Shown in pieces: positions 38,729-47,911 of a stretch of 64,000 nucleotides of DNA. Location of the stretch: assembly GCA_049487715.1 (NCBI GenBank), contig CP150548.1:1116001-1180000 (forward strand), read 5' to 3'. The DNA comes from Pycnococcus provasolii. Lineage: Eukaryota > Chlorophyta > Pseudoscourfieldiophyceae > Pseudoscourfieldiales. Positions within the stretch are counted from its first letter, which is position 1. Each line of letters begins with the position of its first letter. The notes under the pieces were generated by a model. The model worked only from the letters and a program-made list of their open reading frames with translations. It was not told where the DNA came from and did no database searches. Made by a program: the position numbers and the translations under genes.

Positions 38729-39312
38729 CGCGTTTGAGGTTTTGTTATCAACAGCATCCAGCACTGAAGGGCCATTGACATCAACTGAGCTGTACTCATC
38801 CTTGTACCTTGAGACGGAGACGTTGGATGCGTCTTTACCGCATTGTTGTTGGCTGACAAACCACCAACATTCCCCACATTCAGGGGCAGCACGCGCGGCA
38901 TTGACCGGGTGTGACTTGAAGGTGGATTTCAAAGCAAAGCAAAAGCAGGGGGGGGGATGTCGTCAAAGCAAAGCAAAGCAGGCCTTCGGAATAAATGGCT
39001 TTCCCCAAATGGGGGCAGGGCCGCATCCCTCCTGGTCTCTACCGGGTAAAATTACCCGGGTAGCCATTAAAGGTTGAAGGATTTCTTTGCAACGGATCTA
39101 TTAAAGTACTTTTTAGTTCTTACCAAATAGGTCCACCAAATAGTACTACTGTACTGTAGGATGGTAATCAAATAAGGAGGAAGGTTGGGTTACAAACCTT
39201 TAGGCGCGGCCTGGCCTGCTTCTTCCCACCTCCTCCGCGCGTTTTGATTCGCGCTCGCCCTTCACTCTAAGGTTAGTCTCGTCTCGCGATCCAACCCGTT
39301 TCAACGCCGGCC
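38729..39312. other. Intergenic with AAAGC microrepeats, G-run and TACTGTA pair
   Basis: AAAGC units at 38931-38946 and 38974-38986 flank a run of nine G (38948-38956). An interrupted palindrome CCGGGTAA-AA-TTACCCGG lies at about 39043-39060. Overlapping TACTGTA sites are at 39147 and 39152. No gene seen. Confidence 0.5.
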
Positions 39313-40005
39313 ATGGGCATGGGCATGCCTGGAGGCCTCCTCCTCCTTATCTATTTGTATGGCCTCGTCGCGATCCACGCCACGACTCCATGCGCTGTCA
39401 CTTGCATCGCGAGGCACTGCGAAGACTTCACGAAACTCGCGTACGGAAGGTGGTGTGGACCCGCGCACGCCACCTGCGACGACGAAGAGACGGTGCCGTG
39501 CGACGGTCTCGACGAGTTGTGCAGATTTCACGCAATATGCAAGCGCAACGCGGGAGGGGGCGTGGACGACCGGGAGGCGTGCGCGGACGCCTTTGTGAAG
39601 AACATCACCAGCTACGTCCGAAGAGGCGGCTCAGGATTCCTCGTCGACCTCGCCAAGAACCTGCCCGACGACATGAAGCCAAACAAGGCGTGCTATCCGG
39701 CAGCCGTCGTCGAAACGCTCAGCGCAGGTGTGCAGCGCGAGCGTACACTCGCCGCCTTTGGAAATTCCGCCAAGAGAAAGGCGAGCGCATCCGCCAACTC
39801 GGCAGGACGAAGGCGGGCGGCGGAGGCCAAAGCGAAAGCGGAGGAACAGGCGAAGGCGGAGGCACAGGCAAAGGCGGCGGAGGAGTCGACGACTTTTCCC
39901 GCGGACCCGCCGACTCGCGCGAGCTCGGACATTCCAACGCCCAAGCCTCCGCCGGACGCTGCGCCGAGGCGAAGGGGTATCACCATCAGCCACGACGAAC
40001 TGTAA
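39313..40005 (+). CDS. Secreted phospholipase A2-like protein with altered active-site Asp
   Basis: 230 residues. A hydrophobic N-terminus (GGLLLLIYLYGLVAIHATTP) is a signal peptide. The body follows plant-type secretory PLA2: YGRWCG near residue 44, then CDDEETVPCDGLDELCRFHAIC, matching the family's YGKYCG and PCDxLDxCCxxHDxC. The catalytic His is kept, but the next residue, the calcium-binding Asp of active enzymes, is Ala, and the first Cys of the CC pair is Leu. More cysteines follow (EACADAF, NKACYPAA). The C-terminal 90 residues are Ala/Lys/Glu-rich and then Pro-rich. The fold is likely kept while lipase activity may be lost; a binding role is possible. Confidence 0.7.
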   Translation: MGMGMPGGLLLLIYLYGLVAIHATTPCAVTCIARHCEDFTKLAYGRWCGPAHATCDDEETVPCDGLDELCRFHAICKRNAGGGVDDREACADAFVKNITSYVRRGGSGFLVDLAKNLPDDMKPNKACYPAAVVETLSAGVQRERTLAAFGNSAKRKASASANSAGRRRAAEAKAKAEEQAKAEAQAKAAEESTTFPADPPTRASSDIPTPKPPPDAAPRRRGITISHDEL

Positions 40006-40053
40006 TCTTGCGCACGCATAATCATTGTGCTTTTACTTTTTTTGTTGTTAATT

Positions 40054-41877
40054 TTACTTTGCCAGCCCGTGAATTTCAACCTCCGACAGGACACCGGAGA
40101 GGCAGCCGACGACGACGTCTCTGATCTCCGTCGAAGGCGGCACTTCCTCGAGTGTCGTGAATGTGCCGTCACGCCCAAGGCTCGGGTAGGGGAACACCAC
40201 GCAGCTCGGGCTGTTGACCATGTGCTCGAGCAGCTTTTCGAGACCGTCCTTCACCTCGGGCTCGATGTTGCCGCCGCTGAGCTCCTCCGCGCTCACGAAC
40301 GTTACCAACGCGTCAGCCGTATCCTCCAGGTACTTTATTATTTTGTCGTGGTTGCGCGCGCGGTAAAACACCACTTCACACACCCAGCCGAGATCGTTGC
40401 GAATCCGCTCGACGGCCGCCAGAGTGTTTGGCAGGTACCCGTCGTCGCCCTTCGACGGCCCACCTGGAATTTCCATGATGGCCACCTTTTTCTTCAACGT
40501 CGTCTTCTCCATCACCATGCTAATAACCTCGTGCGCGACGACTTCCGTCACGTTCGGCATGCCAACGATGCTCACGCAGCCGCAGCTCGTCTGGATGATC
40601 TCGTAACTATCCTTGCCATCGGCATCGGCGGCGCCCTTGAGTATGTCGATGGACCAGAGCAGCGGCATGCTCTCGAGAGGGTGTAACGTAGCCTGCAGCA
40701 ACGAAAGCTCGCTCTGCACGGCGTCGACGAGATCCGGAAATTCAGACGGCTCGTGGAGCGTCACCTTGGCGCCCGCGTCAGCCTCGCTGCACAGTTCACT
40801 GGACTCCGACGGCACCTTTACGGAGATCGCGACGCATTTTCGGTGGCTCATGATGAGTCGAAACTCACCCTCGGCGATGCGATCATGGAACGGCTGGTCG
40901 ACGATCACGCCTCCGCTCGATGTGTTGTAACGCGGCGTACTCGACGTTTCCTTCTGGCTTTCGATGAACTCGCCCAAAGTGCACTCCTTCATCTCGAGCG
41001 TTTCTGCAGAGAGCACGCGCACCGCCGCCTCGGTTGGAACGCTCTCCGTGCCTTCCTCAGCCGGCTCGACAAGGCTCACCTTGAACGTGCCAACGCCCTT
41101 GCTGCTGATGGCGCGCTTTATGATGCGCGTCGAGTGCGTCGCGAGGCTTTTGGGGAACTCGTCTGCAAAGTTTTCCCAGTTGACGTATGCGCGGAACGTG
41201 TCTTCGACGAGCTTGGACGCGCCAACGAGCTTCGAGAAGCTGGACTTGTCTGCGTACGCCAGAACCGTGTCTGGGTGCGTGAGCAGCGTGATGTGCTTGC
41301 CTAGCTCTGATAGCAAGCTTAAGTAGTCGTCGACGTCATCGATAGCCGAAAGCATCACGCGGTTTATCACTGCATCAGCTCCTTCCGTTATGTGCTTGAT
41401 GATGCTGTCGCGTTTTTTGGGATCGTAGAATACAATCTCCGCGGTCCATCCAAGCTTCGCGAGGCTTTCCATGATTGGCTTGCTGTCGAGTCGGAACCCG
41501 TCTTCATCCTTCTCCGGTCCTTCCTTCGCTTCGATAATTGCGAGGTGCTGGCGCAGCATCTTCTCCTCTCCGTTGACGCTCTTGTGCGATAGTGTCCTCA
41601 ACTTCATGCGTGGCTCGGTCGGGTCCGGCAGGTCCGGGTCCTGCTCGGGCGCGGGAGCCGGCGCAGCGGGCGCTTCCTCCTTGGGCGCAAACGGCGTCGC
41701 CGGCGCGGACATGGGCGTTGTTGGCATAGCCATAATCCCGTCATCATCTTTCGTCGTCGTCGCGTCTTTCTTCGACGCTTGTTTCTGCGAGTACTTGGCC
41801 GCGGAGAAGGACTTCGCGGGCGGCGTAGGCAAATCGGCCGCTGCGACTGAGCGAGAGCTACTTGGTGAGCACCCCAT
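40054..41877 (-). CDS. ATP-grasp-like protein (Cj0069-type family) with duplicated N-terminal domain
   Basis: 607 residues. It starts MGCSPSSSRS, a good N-myristoylation/palmitoylation context, then a Pro/Ala-rich linker. A first domain (about 108-175: HLAIIEAKEGPEKDEDGF, LAKLGWTAEIVFYDPKKRDSI) leads into ATP-grasp-like segments: LLTHPDTVLAYADKSSFSKL, TRIIKRAISSKGVGTFKVSL, CTLGEFIESQ, and GVIVDQPFHDRIAEGEFRLI. After about 110 further residues the first domain recurs near the C-terminus (VAIMEIPGGPSKGDDGY, RNDLGWVCEVVFYRARNHDK). The family ligates unknown substrates. The duplicated flavodoxin-like lobe on both sides of the grasp core is unusual to me. Membrane anchoring through the N-terminus is inferred. 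Confidence 0.6.
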   Translation of the reverse strand: MGCSPSSSRSVAAADLPTPPAKSFSAAKYSQKQASKKDATTTKDDDGIMAMPTTPMSAPATPFAPKEEAPAAPAPAPEQDPDLPDPTEPRMKLRTLSHKSVNGEEKMLRQHLAIIEAKEGPEKDEDGFRLDSKPIMESLAKLGWTAEIVFYDPKKRDSIIKHITEGADAVINRVMLSAIDDVDDYLSLLSELGKHITLLTHPDTVLAYADKSSFSKLVGASKLVEDTFRAYVNWENFADEFPKSLATHSTRIIKRAISSKGVGTFKVSLVEPAEEGTESVPTEAAVRVLSAETLEMKECTLGEFIESQKETSSTPRYNTSSGGVIVDQPFHDRIAEGEFRLIMSHRKCVAISVKVPSESSELCSEADAGAKVTLHEPSEFPDLVDAVQSELSLLQATLHPLESMPLLWSIDILKGAADADGKDSYEIIQTSCGCVSIVGMPNVTEVVAHEVISMVMEKTTLKKKVAIMEIPGGPSKGDDGYLPNTLAAVERIRNDLGWVCEVVFYRARNHDKIIKYLEDTADALVTFVSAEELSGGNIEPEVKDGLEKLLEHMVNSPSCVVFPYPSLGRDGTFTTLEEVPPSTEIRDVVVGCLSGVLSEVEIHGLAK

Positions 41878-42569
41878 TACGACAAAATATCGATTGACAC
41901 GTAAGAAGGAAAGTTTAAGGGTGCGCTATCGTAAAGTACCCTTGAGTTGAGCGAAATTCCAGGAAATAATAAATGGGCCGGGAGAAAGGGGAGCAGTTCT
42001 CGAGGGAAGGGAAGGGAAGTTGACCAAATGGAAATAATTCTAAATAAGGTTTTAAGGTCAGTAAGTCTCTCCCTCTTCTTCGAGCAAGACGTTGCAGTTC
42101 TGTTCTTATTACCCCTCCGGAGGGACTGTTCTTGCACTTGCTTGCTTCCCGAGATTGCCTGTCGTCGGTTCACTCACTCTATTCTGGGGAACAGCTGACC
42201 AGTGCATCGGACTGGTAAAGGTAGGTCCAAGTACAGTAGGTCCCTCAGGTACTGTAGGTCCGGCTGGCCTTGCTTAGCGGCCATGCTTGACCACCTTTCT
42301 CCACGACACGCTACTACCCGTACTGCCAATCTTTCATTTTATGGCAACACCTTAACATACTTACCACTTGTGAGTGGTAAAAATGCTGTAGGGAAAGGTT
42401 TCCTCGGCATCTCGCATCGGTCGGCGCAAGCAGACTCTTAGTAAGTTAGTCTACTTTGCTGTCGTCGTGTGACACCTGTCACACCGACAACAACGCATAG
42501 GATGACATGTGGGGATGATGCGATGAAACAAGAACGAAATAATTTACACAAGTCTTTATCATTATGTTT
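41878..42569. other. Intergenic, 690 bp, no gene seen
   Basis: It contains a perfect 12-bp palindrome CCCTCCGGAGGG at 42113-42124, TACAGTA at 42232 and TACTGTA at 42250 set in two near-identical GTAGGTC contexts. No RNA gene recognised. Confidence 0.45.
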
Positions 42570-44564
42570 TTACACAAGATAGTCAACATCATCGAACGAG
42601 TCGTCGGGGCCGCCGTCGAGCCAGAACCCGCTGCCAGCCTCTAGCTCTGCCGCGCCAGATCGAGCAGGAGCCGCGCCTGGGTCGCACGAGCGAGAAGACG
42701 CCACATCGCCTATCGAAATCACGGAGTGAGGATCCAGCTCGCCATCCGCACCAACGCCGCAGTTCCGCGCTACCACGCCGCGCATCAGCAGCGAACCTGG
42801 AGAAAGCGAGGGCGCAACAGACAGGGCTGAAGACGCGTCGGAGAGCATGCTTGCGCTGATTCCAGGAGCAAGCAGGCCCGCGCCACCGCCGCAGTCTACC
42901 ACCACCTCGTCGCGCCTTGCACTTCGCGCCACCACCTCCACAACGCGCCCTCGTGGATCAAGGTACGTGTTCGCCGGACCGGAGTAAATTCCGTTGTGAA
43001 CAACGACTCGATCGGCGTTCACCCACTCGCCCGGTTGACTCGGCGCTTGCACGCCATCTCCATTGTCGTAGTGAGGGAGGCGGCGACGCGGATTGCGCAG
43101 GCTGGCGTCGATCGCACGCTGTATGGAGCGAAACGGCGCATCTGGTGTACCTATCCCGTCAACATCATCGCCGGACGGGTCGACGTGCACGTCACAGTAC
43201 AGAACGAAGGAAGATGGGGATACGCGGCTAAAGCGCACGCCGTTGTTGCTCACAGTCACCTCGGATGCGACGCACGGTGCAGGCGGCAGGCCGTCGAACA
43301 TGTTGCTCCTTGCAACGTGCACCTCCGGCCGCGGTGGTGTCAGGCATCTCACCTGATTTGGCCCATCAAAGATCGCGGGAACGACCGATGCTCTGGTCGA
43401 TGCATCGGAGAAGCGACAGCTCAGCCGTGGGCTCGGTAGGAAGCCGACTCCGCGGATGGTGAGCTCAGCGCCACCGTGCATGGGGCTGCGCGCCGCAAAT
43501 CCGCCAACGTCCCTCTGTGGGGCTGCGGCGCCGGCTCCCGCGTCCACGGATACGTCGGTGATAGACGGAGGACGACGCGCGTACGTGAAGCTGACGTGAG
43601 CCGCATTTGCAAGCATCTGCCCCGTTTCTGGATCTTCCACGTCGTCGAATGTTCCGCCGCCATTCGTTACGGTAATCGTGCACGACAGCTCGCCGTCTCG
43701 CACATCACCCTCCGCGTCGGCGAATGACTCGTCGATCGCGGGCGACACACACCGTATGCGATTGTAGTCTATCCAAAATGCCTCGGATGCTCGGCTCGGT
43801 GCAATGGGCAATCCGTAGAAGCTTCCGTATCCATACATCCCGTAGAACGGCACGGCGGGAGCTCGGCACGTGAAGAGGCACTGCAGGTTTCGCCCGGGGT
43901 AGAAGGTTCCCGTCGGAAGCGGCTGTCCACGCGACGGATAAACGCTCGTGGCGCCAGGGCCGCCGGTGGGCTGCGTTGCCTCGAGGAAGTGTTCGTGGTT
44001 GCCGGTGTACCGACGCGCGTGTATCAGCACGTCCGTTCCTCCCGTGTAAGGTCCTCGCGGCGCACCTCCACCGACGCTAGCCTCCCAGTGCTCGCGAACG
44101 CGCTCCGCCACGGGCGTATCAGCCTGCTTGCCCGTGTTCGCGTCGCGGCAGCCCGGGCACCCTGGGTCCGACGCGTCGAATACGAACTGCAGGAAGCTTC
44201 CCGAGTGCGGCACGAACACGAGCGGAGCCCCGCTGTAGCGCTCTCCATCGTTGCTCGCGGTGACGTGGCTTGTGCAAGCTCCACGCACACTCGGCGTGGT
44301 GACTACGACAGTCGTCGGCGAGACGTACGAGGCGTCGACGTCCTGTATATCGTTGTTGCACGCGAACCGCACGCGTATTCTGGCGGACCTGACGAACGGC
44401 GCACCTGTGATGGTGACAGCGGTTCCTCCGGAAACGTGCCCGAGCGGCGGGAAGAGGCGCGTGATGTGCGGTACGGGAACTTGCGTGTATGCGTATGCGT
44501 GCTGCGAGAGTAAGCACACAAAGCAGACGAGAGGCAGGAGCGGCGCGTGAGGCAAGGGTGTCAT
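42570..44564 (-). CDS. Secreted IPT/TIG-domain protein with beta-helix-like C-terminus
   Basis: 664 residues from the ATG at 44564. A clear signal peptide (HAPLLPLVCFVCLLSQHAYA) is followed by IPT/TIG immunoglobulin-like domains: ITRLFPPLGHVSGGTAVTIT with RVRFACNND, a second region with GGTDVLIHARRYTGNHEHF, and a third, MHGGAELTIRGVGFLPSPRLSCRF. Each ends with the family's CxxP or NNG-type turn (VTASNDGERYSG, VTVSNNGVRFS). The last 180 residues start DVHVDPSGDDVDGIGTPDAP, then FRSIQRAIDASL, the typical entry into a right-handed beta-helix. Algal IPT/TIG proteins of this kind are cell-surface or wall proteins; ligand unknown. No transmembrane anchor is visible near the C-terminus. Confidence 0.75.
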   Translation of the reverse strand: MTPLPHAPLLPLVCFVCLLSQHAYAYTQVPVPHITRLFPPLGHVSGGTAVTITGAPFVRSARIRVRFACNNDIQDVDASYVSPTTVVVTTPSVRGACTSHVTASNDGERYSGAPLVFVPHSGSFLQFVFDASDPGCPGCRDANTGKQADTPVAERVREHWEASVGGGAPRGPYTGGTDVLIHARRYTGNHEHFLEATQPTGGPGATSVYPSRGQPLPTGTFYPGRNLQCLFTCRAPAVPFYGMYGYGSFYGLPIAPSRASEAFWIDYNRIRCVSPAIDESFADAEGDVRDGELSCTITVTNGGGTFDDVEDPETGQMLANAAHVSFTYARRPPSITDVSVDAGAGAAAPQRDVGGFAARSPMHGGAELTIRGVGFLPSPRLSCRFSDASTRASVVPAIFDGPNQVRCLTPPRPEVHVARSNMFDGLPPAPCVASEVTVSNNGVRFSRVSPSSFVLYCDVHVDPSGDDVDGIGTPDAPFRSIQRAIDASLRNPRRRLPHYDNGDGVQAPSQPGEWVNADRVVVHNGIYSGPANTYLDPRGRVVEVVARSARRDEVVVDCGGGAGLLAPGISASMLSDASSALSVAPSLSPGSLLMRGVVARNCGVGADGELDPHSVISIGDVASSRSCDPGAAPARSGAAELEAGSGFWLDGGPDDSFDDVDYLV

Positions 44565-44709
44565 GAAGTAAGCCAGGCCACGTCCATGGGCCGTTCGTTC
44601 AGTGTAGGAGGCGTGCGTGGCACACACGACGGAACCTGCGCCGCACTGCACTTCCGCGTTCGAGGGAAGAAATGGCGGTCAACCTTGCGTCCAGGCTTAG
44701 GGTAGAGTG

Positions 44710-44725
44710 ATTAGGGTTAGGGTTA
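44710..44725. repeat. Telomere-like array upstream of the methyltransferase gene
   Basis: ATTAGGGTTAGGGTTA on the plus strand, sense for the gene at 44799 and about 75 bp before its ATG, within the divergent spacer with the IPT/TIG gene. Confidence 0.75.
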
Positions 44726-44798
44726 CCGGAAATCTTGCCCCGAATCCTTCGTTATCTTTTCTTATCTCAAACCTTCCGCCCGTTTCGATCCCGTTGCG

Positions 44799-45947
44799 AT
44801 GCCCGTCGCCGCGTCGCATGCTCGCACCGTCGCCGTCCGCGCACACGCTCCCTCGGGAGGCAGTGTAGTCGCCACCGCGCCCGTCGCGCCACCCGCCGCC
44901 TACGTGGACATGCCATATCCGAAAAGAAAGTCGCCGCTCGACGACAGACCGACGCTCGTCAAAGCGATGACCGCTGTGACGGAGAAGGTGCTCGCTTTAC
45001 CTCCTGTCTTCTCCGCGGCGGCGGCAGACGCCAGGTCAACCATGTTCGAGAGAGGTGCGCAAATTGGTTCGCCTTGGCCGGACGCCGTCGACGAGTACAA
45101 AAGACAAAAGGACATGACGCAGTGGGAGGCTGCTCTAAGGGACGTGACAAAGATTCCCAGCGAAGATCTGCCGACGTACTTTACACTACCTTTCCACGCG
45201 TACGAGGCGGGAAATATTGGATGGGCTCCCGCGTTCGAGGCGGATTCTGCTGCAGTCACAGTTCATGCTCCCATATTCGACGCTGACGCGAAGGAAATGA
45301 AACCTGAAGGCGATGAACAGATGAGAATGAGCTTTTTGGACGCAGCCAAGCAGCTTGCAAAAGCCATGGGGAGTAACGTCCACGACGGAAGCGGTGCCGT
45401 AGATGCTGTGGACGTGGGATGCAGCACAGGTCGCTCGGCAGCCATGCTGCGAGCATCACTTGGGAGTGGAGCATTCGTAAGGGGTGTGGACTTGAGCGCG
45501 CACTTTCTAGCTGTGGCGTGCTCAAATCAAGAGAGTGGAAAGGGGTTGTTCCAAAAGGCGAATGTGGCAACGGGCAGCTCGCGAATCGAGTTCGTTCATG
45601 CCGCAGGCGAGAGCATGCCTTTCGACGACGAGAGCCAGGATGTCGTTTGCGTGAGCTTAACGTTCCACGAGCTCCCTGGTGGCGTGTCGCTCCAGATCAT
45701 CGAAGAAGCATACAGGGTGTTGAGACCTGGCGGCTTCATTCAAATTATGGAAATGGATCCGTCTAGCGCCTTTTTTCAGCGCATCGCGAGTATCCCACCA
45801 GCGTGGGCAGCCTTCAGGGCGACGGAACCGTGGCTCGCATCTTACGCGTGCCTTGACGTGACTGAAGCAATCAAGGTGGCTGGATTCGCGGACGTTCGCG
45901 ATGCGACTTGCACGCCGCGACACCGCGCGTGGGTTGGCAAAAAGTGA
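44799..45947 (+). CDS. Class I SAM-dependent methyltransferase, plastid-targeted by prediction
   Basis: 382 residues. The first 35 are Ala/Arg/Ser/Val-rich, resembling a transit peptide. A conserved lead-in (PLDDRPTLVKAMTAVTEKVL, WPDAVDEYKRQKDMTQWEAAL, YFTLPFHAYEAGNIGWAPAF) precedes the Rossmann core: VDAVDVGCSTGRSAAML (motif I), VRGVDLSAHFLAVAC (motif II acidic), GESMPFDDESQDVVCVSLTFHELP (motifs II-III), and AYRVLRPGGFIQIMEMDP. The UbiE-like arrangement and the HELP motif match a set of plastid methyltransferases of unknown substrate in plants and algae. The stop codon lies inside an 18-bp sequence repeated 390 bp downstream. Confidence 0.85.
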   Translation: MPVAASHARTVAVRAHAPSGGSVVATAPVAPPAAYVDMPYPKRKSPLDDRPTLVKAMTAVTEKVLALPPVFSAAAADARSTMFERGAQIGSPWPDAVDEYKRQKDMTQWEAALRDVTKIPSEDLPTYFTLPFHAYEAGNIGWAPAFEADSAAVTVHAPIFDADAKEMKPEGDEQMRMSFLDAAKQLAKAMGSNVHDGSGAVDAVDVGCSTGRSAAMLRASLGSGAFVRGVDLSAHFLAVACSNQESGKGLFQKANVATGSSRIEFVHAAGESMPFDDESQDVVCVSLTFHELPGGVSLQIIEEAYRVLRPGGFIQIMEMDPSSAFFQRIASIPPAWAAFRATEPWLASYACLDVTEAIKVAGFADVRDATCTPRHRAWVGKK

Positions 45948-46344
45948 CAGTAAAGTATCATCAATTTAAAGTAAGCGTACTTAGGTTTGGTTTGGTCGTA
46001 AGATTTGATCGGTTTACAATTTCCTCGGAACCGTATTTGCAATTTTCCGAGAAAATAAATAGGTCAAGAAAATAGGTCGAGAAAAAAAAAGTCCCTGTGG
46101 GATCCCGCTCCGGCACATAACTTTTTTTTTAAAAGCCGGCGCCATTTTTATGTTTCACTTCGCTATTGGTCAACCCAAAACGTCATTATTTTTATAACGG
46201 AAAAAAAAATTGAAGGTTGCAAAATGATGCGCATGTCGTGCCCGTCATTTTCAGACAATTTGTTTCGACTTGCGGTGGGTGGAAGGGTTTTAAAATGGAC
46301 GATTTGGGTTTGTAAGGGTTGGTGTTGCAAAAAGTGACAGTAAA
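45937..46344. repeat. 18-bp direct repeat at 45937-45954 and 46327-46344
   Basis: GCAAAAAGTGACAGTAAA occurs twice, 390 bp apart. The first copy includes the methyltransferase stop codon. A GGGTTGG lies just before both copies, 4 bp further away in the second. The 370 bp between are AT-rich with A-runs and no gene. This may be a partial duplication of the gene's 3' end or the footprint of an insertion. Confidence 0.8.
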
Positions 46345-46375
46345 ACAGATTCTTTCGATTTGTCATTTCACGTGG

Positions 46376-47674
46376 TCACGCGCCCGCCGCGTCATTCACG
46401 AGCCACGAGAGGTCACCCTCTAATGCCTCGCGCGCAGCAACGAGCTCATTGTCTTTCTCTTCGAGCTGCGCGAATGCCGCGCTCAGCTCTTTGCGCAGGC
46501 GATCTAACTCACGCGAGTTGTTGTCATTCGCTGCCGATGGCGGTGGCGTGCGAGGATTGGGAACGGGAGTTTTTGTCACCGTCGGCGCTGCTACCGCCGG
46601 ATTTGCATCAGTGTCATACTCCAGGTGGCGCTGCTTTGCCGACGACGGCGACGGCGCGTTGTGATCCCGTGTTGTCTTGATCATCTCTTGAAGCACGCTC
46701 ACCTCACGTTCTTTTATGGCAAGGTCATCCTGCGTTGACCTCAGCCGATCTTTGAAGAAGCGCACGCGCGCCTCGCGTTCCTCGAGCCTCTCGAGCGCCG
46801 TTGCGAGTCGAAGACGCAGGTCGTCCGCCTCCGCCTCGAGCCCTCTTGCCTCAGATGCGGCAGCCGCGGCGGCTGCCACGTCTGGTGGCTGCATCGCCAT
46901 GTCGACGGGAGGAGGTGGTGGTGGCCTGAGCGCGGCGACGGACGCCGCGGGTGCCCACTCAGGCTGCACCGTGGCGCACCACACCCACGGCGCGTTTCCC
47001 GCCTCACCCGTCGTCAGCCTCCTTCTCATTTCGTTCGTGCTGACGGGTCCCACCTCCACTCCGCCGGGCGCTAGGTAGTACCACTCGCTGTCGTCGTTTC
47101 CGAGGTCGGCTGCCCACTGTCTTGCGGCTGTTGCGGGTGGCCTGTTGGCGGTGGCTGTGCCCCAGCTTGCGGCCGCGGCGTTCCGGAACGCCGCCGGCGT
47201 CGTCGCAGCTGCCGGCGTCGTCTGCCACTGCGGCGTTGCGGCGTTCATCGCCTGAGCGGTCGTCGGCACGAACGCCTTCCCTCCTCTGAGCCTGTGCGGC
47301 CCAACGCCCGTGGCGATGGCGGACGCGAAGCTTGGCGTGATGTGGTCGGACGTTTGCATGCGGTGGAATTCGTCGGTGAACTTGGCGAGTGCCTCAGCGG
47401 TATGTTTTCCAGGAAGTTCCATGGATCGCGTCGACGTTGTGTTGAGGCACCTGTGGAAGACGGCGACTTCCCTGGCTGGCATCCAGTCGTGCTGACCTTC
47501 CTTCCAGACCATGGTATCTCCGTTGAGTATACCGAGACGCAGGTGCGCCCTCACGACCCTGAAGTTGAACGGCCCCCGTTCCGCGCCCATGTTATCGATG
47601 AAAAACCACCGCTCGTGTTCGTCCCCCATGGACATCGACGAGGAAGTGCCCGCTGACGCGTACGCGGCGTACAT
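46376..47674 (-). CDS. Protein with two GYF_2-type domains and coiled coils
   Basis: The preferred start is the ATG at 47674 (MYAAYASAG, 432 residues); an in-frame ATG at 47818 would add a hydrophobic segment and is less likely. Two domains of the GYF_2 (DUF4339) kind are clear: WFFIDNMGAERGPFNFRVVR...MVWKEGQHDWMPA, and EWYYLAPGGVEVGPVSTNEM...PEWAPAA. Between them lies an Ala/Thr-rich linker. After a poly-Pro stretch come two coiled-coil segments (LEAEADDLRLRLATALERLE and LDRLRKELSAAFAQLEEKDN) and the end SWLVNDAAGA. GYF domains bind proline-rich peptides, so this is probably a cytosolic adaptor. Its upstream region overlaps that of the divergent K+ channel gene. Confidence 0.75.
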   Translation of the reverse strand: MYAAYASAGTSSSMSMGDEHERWFFIDNMGAERGPFNFRVVRAHLRLGILNGDTMVWKEGQHDWMPAREVAVFHRCLNTTSTRSMELPGKHTAEALAKFTDEFHRMQTSDHITPSFASAIATGVGPHRLRGGKAFVPTTAQAMNAATPQWQTTPAAATTPAAFRNAAAASWGTATANRPPATAARQWAADLGNDDSEWYYLAPGGVEVGPVSTNEMRRRLTTGEAGNAPWVWCATVQPEWAPAASVAALRPPPPPPVDMAMQPPDVAAAAAAASEARGLEAEADDLRLRLATALERLEEREARVRFFKDRLRSTQDDLAIKEREVSVLQEMIKTTRDHNAPSPSSAKQRHLEYDTDANPAVAAPTVTKTPVPNPRTPPPSAANDNNSRELDRLRKELSAAFAQLEEKDNELVAAREALEGDLSWLVNDAAGA

Positions 47675-47845
47675 GATAATAGACAACCTCGTATTGCGAT
47701 GTGAACGCGCGATGGGAAGATGCAGATGCAAGGCCGAGGCGACAAAGACGAGACCAGACAAGACAAGGCTTGCAAGTTGCCAAATTGGAAAAGCTGGGTT
47801 AGGGGTTACCGGGTGCATGGTTCGGGGTTTCTTTTCCTGGGTGCC

Positions 47846-47879
47846 CCCTTTCCCTTCCCTTCCCTTCCCTTCCCTTCCC
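47846..47879 (+). repeat. Pyrimidine (TCCCT)n tract just upstream of the K+ channel ATG
   Basis: About six 5-bp units ending 33 bp before the ATG at 47912. It follows a single TTAGGGGTTACC unit at about 47799, a weak form of the telomere-like motif. Confidence 0.7.
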
Positions 47880-47911
47880 ACACCACACGTCACTATCGTA
47901 GGCGCCTCCAC

